From contig CM055100.1 of NCBI GenBank assembly GCA_029204225.1, forward strand, positions 56,842,128 through 56,906,127: 64,000 nt of DNA. Direction: 5' to 3'. Position 1 is the first letter of the stretch. Every line of letters begins with the position of its first letter. Positions 56,615 through 64,000 of the stretch are shown piece by piece. The notes beneath the pieces are model-generated. The model was not told where the DNA came from. It saw only the letters and a program-made list of their open reading frames with translations, and ran no database searches. This stretch comes from Diphasiastrum complanatum. Taxonomy: Eukaryota; Streptophyta; Lycopodiopsida; Lycopodiales; Lycopodiaceae. The position numbers were made by a program, and so were the translations under genes.

Positions 56615-59600
56615 TCACAAAAGATGATTGGACTCTCTGAAAAAATCCAGCAAATGAAGCTCCATAATCATCCTCTTGATCCACACCATCTCCTTTGTGC
56701 ATGATGTCAAAGCTTTGTACTCGGCCTCACTAGAAGAAAGTGATATAGTTGCTTGTTTCTTCGACATCCATGAGATAGCTCCATCACCTATGAAAATAGC
56801 ATGTGCATTTATGGATTTTCTATCCATAAGGTCTCCTGCAAAATCTGAATCTGAAAAACCAAATAAGTTAGGTGATGAGCCTCTATAAACAATGCCAAAA
56901 TCTTTTGTTCCCGAGATGTATCTCAAGATCCTCTTTCCTAGTTTCCAATGTTCTATGCTAGGATCTTGCATGAATTGGCTTAATCTACCAACACAATAAG
57001 ATAAATCAGGTCTTGTGATGGTTAGATATATAAGAGAACCTATTAGCTTCCTATAGAGAGTAATGTCCTCGAAGGATCTTTCATTACCTCTTATAGTTAG
57101 CTTTACATGTGATTCCATAGGTGTATCAATAGGATTTGCATCTACCATATGAAATCTATTGAGAATAGAAATAGCATACTTCTCTTGTGAAATAAAAGTG
57201 ATTTGAGAAGTTCTAATTACTTCTATTCCTAAGATATAGCTCAAAAGACCAAGATCATGCACTTCAAATTCCTTTTTTAGTGCTTTCTTGATATCTTCTA
57301 TATCTTCCTTGTTCCCTCCACTTAAAATAATGTCATCCACATAAATTAGAAGGATTGTAACATCATTAGCACTAATTCTAAAGTAAAGTGAATGATCATA
57401 CTCACTCATAGTGAAGTTTTGAGAAAGTAGAAAAGAGTTAAGCCTAGCATACCAACTCCTTGGTGCTTGCTTAAGACCATACAAACTTTTTTGTAGAAAA
57501 CACACATGATTAGGCTTGCTATGAGAAACATAGCTCTCGGGTTGCTCCATGTAGACTTCCTCTTCAAGATCACCATTCAAGAAAGCATTAGAAATGTCTA
57601 ATTGCCAAAGATCCCATCCATAAAGAGTTGCAAGGGAAATGATTACTCTTATGCTCACCATCTTTGCCACGGGTGCAAAGGTTTCCTCATAGTCAATGCC
57701 ATGCTCTTGAGCATAACCTTTAGCCACCAACCTTGCCTTCAACTTGTTGATAGATCCATCTTGATTTGTCTTTACCTTGAAGATCCATTTGCATCCAATT
57801 GCACTTTTGCCCTTTGGAAGCTCCACCAATCTCCATGTGTTGTTCTTCATAAGTGCTTCAAACTCAAGATCCATTGCTTGGATCCATTCCTCTTCTTGCC
57901 TTGCTTCATCTACACATGAAGGTACATCAAAAGAAGTTAGGGAAGCATAGTTGGATCCATCCACCACTTGCTTACCTTTGCCATCATAAGTGAGCCTTGA
58001 GGGTTTCACTTTATGCCTTGGAGTTCTCCTTGGAATTTGACTTGAAGAGGCTTCTTCAACATCCACATCCAATGTGTCATCAACTCCATTGTCATCAAGC
58101 ACATTAGTTGCAACAACACCATCATCACTTGAAACAACTTTTGGAATGTTACCTTCATCAAAAATGACATCCCTACTTGTGAACACTTTCTTGATTGAAG
58201 GAACATAAATCCTATATGCTTTGCTTACTTCACTATAACCAACAAAAATGCCCTTTCTTGAAGATGGATCCTCCTTAGTTCTATCATCAAGAGTAATGTT
58301 GAAGTAGCAAATGCATCCAAAAGTTCTTAGAAACTTGACATTAGGCTTCGTACCAAACAAAGCTTCAAAAGGGGTTTTTCCTTCCAATACAACACTTGGC
58401 CATCTATTGCATAGGAAATTTGCACACAACAAAGCATCACTCCAAAAAGGTTTAGGAAGATTAGCATTCAATCTCATTGCCTTTGCACTCTCACACAAGG
58501 TTCTATTCTTCCTCTCGGCCACTCCATTTTGTTGTGGTGTTCTTGGACATGTGTACTCCCTCTTGATCCCATGCTCATCGCAAAAGGCTTTGAATTTGTT
58601 AGAAATGTATTCACCACCATTGTCGCTCCTCAAGCATTTGATTTTGGTTGTAAATTGAGTCTCAATAGCAACTTTGAACTTGACAAACACATCAAACACC
58701 TCATCCTTGCTCTTTAGTAGATAAACCCAACAAAATCTACTAAAATCATCAATGAAAGTTACATACATCTTAGCACCTCCATTGCTAATTGTAGTAACAC
58801 CATGAATATCCGAATGCAAGAGAGAAAAAGGCATCTTAGATCTAGATATAGATCTAGTATATGGCAATCTATGTGATTTAGACAAAGCATATTCTTCACA
58901 AACATGATTCAAGCAAGTAAGAGACTTGGGAAGTCCCCTTACTACCTCCTTTTTGGCTATTACCTCCAAGGCCTTGTAGTTGAGATGTCCCATCCTTTTA
59001 TGCCATACCTCTTGAATTGACATTTGTTCATTTGCCATGCATCCAACTTGGTTAGCAACAACACATGCATCAAGCTTGAACAATTTCCCTTGCCTTTTCC
59101 CTTTTGCAATGATACTACACCCCTTTTTGATCAAGCAAGCATCACCATCAAACTCAACTTTGAATCCTTTGTCAAGCATTTGGCTTACACTAAGTAAGTT
59201 CTTGGTAATGGATGGAATGAGCAAAACATCTTTCAATTCTATATTCCTATTTGTAGAAAGTGAAATAGGAATTGTGCCAATCCCCTTGATTGCACACTCA
59301 CCATCATTTGCGGTATAGATTACCTTCCTATCACCATCAAATGCCATTAAAGATGAAAAATACTCTTTATGATATGTCATATGAGAAGTGGCTCCACTAT
59401 CAATCCACCAAGGATCAATGTCTCCATGATTAGCCAACAAGCAAGATGACATAACAAAAGCATCATTTGAAAGAAGCTCATCCCCACCCTCATCAATAGT
59501 TAGATTGGTTTGCTTTTCCCCTTGATCCCTCTTTTTCTTAAAACAATCACTAGCAAAATGCCCTTTGACTCCACAATAGAAACATTTTAGCTTAGATCTA

Positions 59601-60316
59601 TCCTTCTTTTTGCCAAAAGTAGAGTGCTCACCTTGGTCTTGCCCTTTAGACCAATTGCTTTTACCTTTGCCCTTGAACTTGCCTTTAGAGAACATTGCCT
59701 CCTCTTCTCCTCCTTGAGATGTAGAAGATGCTCCCACTCTTGCTTGCAACCTGAATTCTTCAGCCAACAAGACCTCTTGCAAGTCTCCAACACTTGGTAA
59801 ACATTTTTGGATAGCATAACTTTGAACAAGATTAGCATGATCATCCAACAAGCCATTGAGAATCACTTGAACAAGCTCCTCATTATTTATGCCATCATTA
59901 ATGCATGCTAACTCATCATTCAATGCTTTAACTCTCAAAACAAAAGCATGTCCATTCTCACTCTTCTTTTGCATACAAGAAAAGATTTGCCTTCTTAAAG
60001 TCAACACTCTAGAAGTAGACTTGGATTCATAAACCTTCTTCAAGGCTTCCCAAGCTTCACTAGATGATGTGCACTTACCAACCTCTTTGATAAGCTCATT
60101 TGTCACATTCATCTTGATCATGTGAAGGGCTTTCTTTGCCCTCTTGTCATACCTCAATTGTTCTTGAGGTGCCAAAGGTCTCTCCTCCACACCTACAACA
60201 ATATCCATCAACTCATTCATCTCAAGCAAAGACTCCATCCTTACTTTCCAAGTAGAATAGTTGAGGGAGGTAAGCCTATCATTGCTTTCCAACATGTAGC
60301 CTCCATTTGTAGCCAT
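56615..60316 (-). CDS. Copia-5 gag-pol polyprotein (1233 codons, truncated in RNase H)
   Basis: One continuous frame in copia order. Gag 1-200 (RLTSLNYSTWKVRMESLLEM, residues 15-34; EAWEALKKVYESKS). CCHC knuckle CFYCGVKGHFASDC at 245-258. Protease WWIDSGATSHMT with D306. GAG-pre-integrase/HHCC VWHKRMGHLNYKAL and CEEYALSK, where the second expected Cys reads Tyr. Integrase DIHGV, FIDDFSRFCWVYLL, RSDNGGEYISNKF and TPQQNGVAERKNRT. Linker. RT WRLVELPKGKSAIGCKWIFK, DISNAFLNG, SLYGLKQAPRSWY and ILLIYVDDIILSG. RNase H DSDFAGDLMD and SLSSSEAEYKALTSCTKEM. It ends ESNHLL after the slip. The start ATG at 60316 reads MATNGGYMLE. Apart from the slip it looks competent, and enzyme trans-complementation could still mobilise the copy. 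Confidence 0.96.
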   Translation of the reverse strand: MATNGGYMLESNDRLTSLNYSTWKVRMESLLEMNELMDIVVGVEERPLAPQEQLRYDKRAKKALHMIKMNVTNELIKEVGKCTSSSEAWEALKKVYESKSTSRVLTLRRQIFSCMQKKSENGHAFVLRVKALNDELACINDGINNEELVQVILNGLLDDHANLVQSYAIQKCLPSVGDLQEVLLAEEFRLQARVGASSTSQGGEEEAMFSKGKFKGKGKSNWSKGQDQGEHSTFGKKKDRSKLKCFYCGVKGHFASDCFKKKRDQGEKQTNLTIDEGGDELLSNDAFVMSSCLLANHGDIDPWWIDSGATSHMTYHKEYFSSLMAFDGDRKVIYTANDGECAIKGIGTIPISLSTNRNIELKDVLLIPSITKNLLSVSQMLDKGFKVEFDGDACLIKKGCSIIAKGKRQGKLFKLDACVVANQVGCMANEQMSIQEVWHKRMGHLNYKALEVIAKKEVVRGLPKSLTCLNHVCEEYALSKSHRLPYTRSISRSKMPFSLLHSDIHGVTTISNGGAKMYVTFIDDFSRFCWVYLLKSKDEVFDVFVKFKVAIETQFTTKIKCLRSDNGGEYISNKFKAFCDEHGIKREYTCPRTPQQNGVAERKNRTLCESAKAMRLNANLPKPFWSDALLCANFLCNRWPSVVLEGKTPFEALFGTKPNVKFLRTFGCICYFNITLDDRTKEDPSSRKGIFVGYSEVSKAYRIYVPSIKKVFTSRDVIFDEGNIPKVVSSDDGVVATNVLDDNGVDDTLDVDVEEASSSQIPRRTPRHKVKPSRLTYDGKGKQVVDGSNYASLTSFDVPSCVDEARQEEEWIQAMDLEFEALMKNNTWRLVELPKGKSAIGCKWIFKVKTNQDGSINKLKARLVAKGYAQEHGIDYEETFAPVAKMVSIRVIISLATLYGWDLWQLDISNAFLNGDLEEEVYMEQPESYVSHSKPNHVCFLQKSLYGLKQAPRSWYARLNSFLLSQNFTMSEYDHSLYFRISANDVTILLIYVDDIILSGGNKEDIEDIKKALKKEFEVHDLGLLSYILGIEVIRTSQITFISQEKYAISILNRFHMVDANPIDTPMESHVKLTIRGNERSFEDITLYRKLIGSLIYLTITRPDLSYCVGRLSQFMQDPSIEHWKLGKRILRYISGTKDFGIVYRGSSPNLFGFSDSDFAGDLMDRKSINAHAIFIGDGAISWMSKKQATISLSSSEAEYKALTSCTKEMVWIKRMIMELHLLDFFRESNHLL

Positions 60317-60913
60317 GTTGCAATGATTGATCTCTGATCTTTGACTTGTTCCAATGCACTAAGCACTCTCTTGAATCAACAAATGAAACACAAGAAGAAA
60401 TCACAAAGATTTGGAACCTAAAACCTTACTTTTTCTCTCTTTTCCTCACTTTTTCCTTAATTTTAGCCACTAGTTTTATGATTTCTTGATCAAACCAAGA
60501 CCAAACCTCAATATACTTGCTTTTCCCTCACTCCTAAGATTGAAATACACTCTTGAATCATTCAGCAAACTGAAAATCAGAGGGTTACATCAATTTTGAA
60601 GTTTTTGACATGAAGAAGCAAGAAATTGAATCAAAAAACTATATGCTAGAATGGAAAACTAATAGGATCTTGTTGGATCTTGCATCTCCCTCTTTCCAAA
60701 ACAATTTTTGTCTCCTTATTCTGATAAGTACAGAGGGAATTCGCCCTACTTCAATTGAAATGCATACAAATGATGTTTTGATCACAAAGATCCAATTTCT
60801 ACACATAAATCAACAAGATTTTTAGCTAGAAACTTGATTGGAATGCTACAAAAGCAAACTCGCCCACAAATCTCTTCTAAATCTGGCAAAACCTGCACAT
60901 TTGGCCGCCTAAT

Positions 60914-60925
60914 GCTCTGATACCA
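60914..60925 (-). other. Copia-5 primer binding site (initiator tRNA-Met)
   Basis: Minus-strand TGGTATCAGAGC abutting the 5' LTR. Confidence 0.93.
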
Positions 60926-61578
60926 TGTGAAAAACTCAGATCCAAAAGATGCTAAAGTTTCATAAAGATCTTGGCCATGGAAGTTATGCACATCTAGATT
61001 GAAAAAATGATAGAAATTGTGATGTTAAGCATACTAAACATCAACTAAACATCAAAATCTGATCATAAGCTTCCACAAACAGAAACTTGCTGTCCCTGTC
61101 CGTACTTCATAGCCTACAACCTGCATTTCACACGTGTGAAGCCATAGCAACAAAGAAATCACAATTCTAGTGGCTAGAATGCAAGATATGAACAAAAAAG
61201 TGAGAGAGAAGAAGATGGACCTTCAAAGAGCATAACATTCATTCAATAGAATGAAAATGAGATGTGTACATACTCGTGGAGATGGCTATTTATAGCAGCC
61301 ATAGTGCCTCTTGGCCACTTGTCTTATGATAGGCTAAAATTGGGGTCCAATAGGATTCACCCATATACCTAGAAATTTGGTCAAATAGGAATGCACCAAA
61401 TTATGAGCCAATAGAAGAGCTCCACACTCGACCTCCTCTAATTAATGTGACCTCAAAAGTAGTGTACACATACTTTGGGCCTCTACATACATGTATGAAC
61501 CTATCTCTAACTTTTATTTGGCCATAGGCCTACAAAATCTCAAGTTAGGAAAATACTACTAGTTGACAATTTTTCACA
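60926..61578 (-). repeat. Copia-5 5' LTR
   Basis: 653 bp matching 55717-56369 and including the same TATA box and the TTCACACGTGTGAA palindrome (61127-61140). It is followed by target duplication TGTAC. Confidence 0.97.
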
Positions 61579-61583
61579 TGTAC

Positions 61584-62515
61584 ATGTGACTGATATAGGC
61601 AGGAGGTATGCATGAAGAGCTGTGATCTATTTATAGTTGACCTGCATGGGGATTGCATGTGCTCATGCACGGGATCCTACGCTCTATATTGAGGTAGTGA
61701 TTATTTCGTCGACGACTTTGGTCTAGGTTACCTGTTGAGCTCTTCTCCTCTTTCTATTACATGGCATGGCTTGGGGGCTAGATCCAGGATGTTTCTCTAG
61801 GAGGGATCTAGGTTTGGTTGGGTGGTTTTGCTCCATAGTCTCTCTTCTGTTTTCCTATCCTCGTCGTAGGGGAATGTCTCTAGTGGTCATTACAGATGCA
61901 TTCTAAATCATTTCAAAACTTCCAAATGGGTTGATACTCTCCAAATAAAATTTTATCACCTTCATGTGATCCCATTTACATGAAACTGTGGGTAAATTAA
62001 CTCTTTATTTTCGAGATCAAGTCCAAAAGTTAAAGAAAATTCAATTTTTCGATAGTCTAAATCCTATCCACAATTTCTTGTAGATAATAGTGCTTCTTGG
62101 TACAAATATTCTTAGAATAACCAAATATTCTAAATACAACAATTTAGTCAACCAAAATCTCTAGGAGATCCATCGAAACCTAGACAATTATAACTCAATC
62201 CTGAGTACTACAATTGCTCTAATGAGTTATTGGCCTATTTCTAACATTTTATGCCAAAAATCAATAGTCCATCTCAATAAATTTATCTCTCTCCTATAAA
62301 TTTGGAGATTTAGATTGAACCTTGTACACAAGCACTTATAGACTAAAATCTGTGGGAGAATACAATCCACTAAAGTAAGCAAACTCTTGATAAACAAAAA
62401 CAATTTACTTTACAATAAATGCCTACGAGATCCAATAGGATTCCATATGATACTAGAGTAAAGAGATTTACACTTTCAAAATGCTAATCTGAAATCTTTA
62501 TGTGCAGAGCTTATT
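61584..62515. other. Non-coding interval
   Basis: No gene or repeat boundary that I can support. From about 62390 text that reads DPIGFHMILE and RDLHFQNANLKSLC leads into the open stretch at 62516, with one stop between. Confidence 0.45.
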
Positions 62516-64000
62516 GTGAAATGCCAAGGACAAAGCATTACCTTACCATCTGTTATTGTTTCTTTCTACCATCCACGTATTTATATTGCATTACACCATT
62601 TACAAGCGCTTCCAATTCTTCGACGGGCTCAGTTTGCAAGAGTAGTTGCTTCAAAGTTTCCTGCATTATCTATTATTGGATCTATTCTAGTTAGTGATTT
62701 ACATCAGGCAGTTGGTTTTTAAGTAATTAGCTTAGTATTTTAAGTTTTATTTCTCTATTGAGTAGCTTAATTCATTTCGCCGTTCTACGGTATTACTTTA
62801 AATACTTTAATCTTCTTGTATGATCATGGGTTTTCCCATTATTTTTAATAAAAACAGGGATATTACTCGATTAGTAAACTAGGAACTACTCAAGATACCT
62901 AAGAATCAACACATTTTCTGATTATCCATTAATTAAGTATCCATTTATGATCCATCAATCACAAATAGTTAGATTCTTATGATCGTCAATCATAATTCTC
63001 AGGAATCTCAAAGCATACTTAATTCCTAAAGGATACTGGACTTTTCTCCATCTTAGAGATATTGGATTTTAAAAATACTCCTCAAACATGATTCTTAACC
63101 AAAATGTGAGTTATCCAAATTCCAAACCCTCAGGTTATCAAAGACAGAAAGCATACCAAAATGGTATCAACAACCATCTTCATCCACCCAAAAAAATTCA
63201 GATTATAGTCTAAACCTGAATTCTAGATATCCAAAGTTCTGTTGAATTTTCTAAAAATTCAGTTGTCATTCTTGGTACCATTATAATTCGTTATCTAATT
63301 GAGATCTCTAGGGTACAATCACTAACACTCTTTCTATGCACATAACTTTTTCTGATGAGTCAGAATGATTCATAAATCATGCGTCTTATAAGCAATATAT
63401 ATATACAAATAGTTCCTGGTGATTCTCTTTCCACTGTTCATTACACCAATTAACTTTTCATAGAAGTAATGCAATCACTCAAGTTAATTCTAAAGGTTGA
63501 GAAATCTCAAATGTCTAGGTGCAGATCTTAAGGGTATATGTACAACAACACATTTAGATCCATATCTTAAGCTAACCAGTAAAAGTTTCAGAAAAAATTC
63601 TGTTAACTCTACAAGTAATTGTCCAACACGATACTTGATCATATGTTTATGTTCATCGACTAGGTTAAGTGCACTAAATAACCCTAGTAACCAGGAATAC
63701 ATAGTAGATCCATCCAAGATTAATCGTGCACATATGAGAATAATCTCACTATGCCCCAAAAACATACACATATGTCCTTATCTGGTAGATTCTCCAAAAT
63801 CCACATATGTTACTCTCATATCTCACTAAGAATCTTGTAACTCAATTACCATAGAATTTTATTTCTCATGACTAAATAACATATTTGTGAAATCTCTGAG
63901 ACTGAGAACACATCTTCTCTCATGAGTTTTCCAACCCACTTACAACTTAGCACCAAAAAATTTTCCCATCAACCCCTCCCTAATCGTAGTACACCAACTA
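62516..64000 (+). repeat. Unclassified dispersed repeat, copy 2 (runs off the window)
   Basis: 62575-64000 is the reverse complement of about 16794-18255. Its first part (62516-62722) is open and reads QSITLPSVIVSFYHPRIYIA, residues 6-25, then RAQFARVVASKFPALSIIGS to QAVGF, which looks like the end of a real protein I do not recognise. TGGTATCAACAACC at 63164 has eight bases of a tRNA-Met PBS. The rest has stops in all frames, except a 93-codon minus-strand stretch (63490-63771) that is also open in copy 1 and is probably chance. Confidence 0.6.

Larger units (their letters stand above)
55717..61578 (-). mobile_element. Copia-5: very young, nearly intact Ty1/copia element
   Basis: 5862 bp. 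5' LTR 60926-61578 and 3' LTR 55717-56369, both 653 bp; by eye I found one difference (AGAGCC against ATAGCC). Flanking target duplication TGTAC at 55712-55716 and 61579-61583. PBS 60914-60925; polypurine tract next to 56370. The polyprotein frame runs 60316-56615 without a break and stops only through a one-base slip in RNase H. Near-identical LTRs mean recent transposition. The older fragment at 18256-19101 is from the same family. Confidence 0.97.

Overview
The window reads as nuclear DNA of a land plant. The grounds are CCCTAAA (Arabidopsis-type) telomere-like repeats, spliceosomal introns with GTAAGT donors and pyrimidine-rich acceptors, a germin-like cupin gene, and very many Ty1/copia retrotransposons primed by initiator tRNA-Met. 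The long (GA)n arrays and mixed repeat content would suit a fern or another seed-free plant, but I cannot fix the species. Almost all of the window is mobile DNA in different states of decay. The only clearly intact ordinary host gene I see is a germin-like protein (46172-46846, minus).

Layout. 1-3002: intron-bearing, damaged hAT-type transposase gene with an AT-hook-like tail. 3003-4640: GA tract, telomere-like repeats and a diverged direct repeat. 4641-9977: nearly complete copia element (Copia-1) with LTRs, PBS and a CTTGT target duplication. 10190-13075: possible SINE-like stretch, a cluster of GGTACC palindromes, and two copies of one LINE family's 3' end in opposite orientations. 13076-18255: AT- and CT-rich non-coding DNA and one arm of an inverted repeat whose partner lies at 62575-64000. 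18256-22180: two copia fragments. 22190-about 29640: a cluster of four decayed spliced genes not explained by retrotransposons. 29860-42600: copia fragments, GA arrays and LTR pieces. 42600-46171: Gypsy-like remnants and repeats. 46172-46846: germin-like gene. 47230-49461: MITE-like foldback, minisatellite, Gypsy RT fragment. 51240-53611: copia gag with LTR. 55717-61578: very young copia element (Copia-5) with 653-bp LTRs and a TGTAC target duplication.

The most interesting region is 22190-29640. Four genes form two convergent pairs: a (+) and b (-), then c (+) and d (-). Genes b and c start head to head across an 816-bp intergenic region. That region carries seven copies of a 16-18 bp motif (ATATCG-n-ACTTGTG-CG type, on both strands) and six ACACGTGT palindromes. 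Gene a resembles an uncharacterised transposase-like family. Gene c joins a centromeric-histone-H3-like histone fold to a basic/proline-rich linker and a Ulp1/C48-type cysteine peptidase with the H, Q and C active-site signatures. Genes b and d are unrecognised. All four carry stops or frameshifts, so this copy is dead, but the arrangement suggests a large multi-gene DNA transposon that captured a CENH3-like gene. I know of no described element with this combination; that statement rests on memory only.
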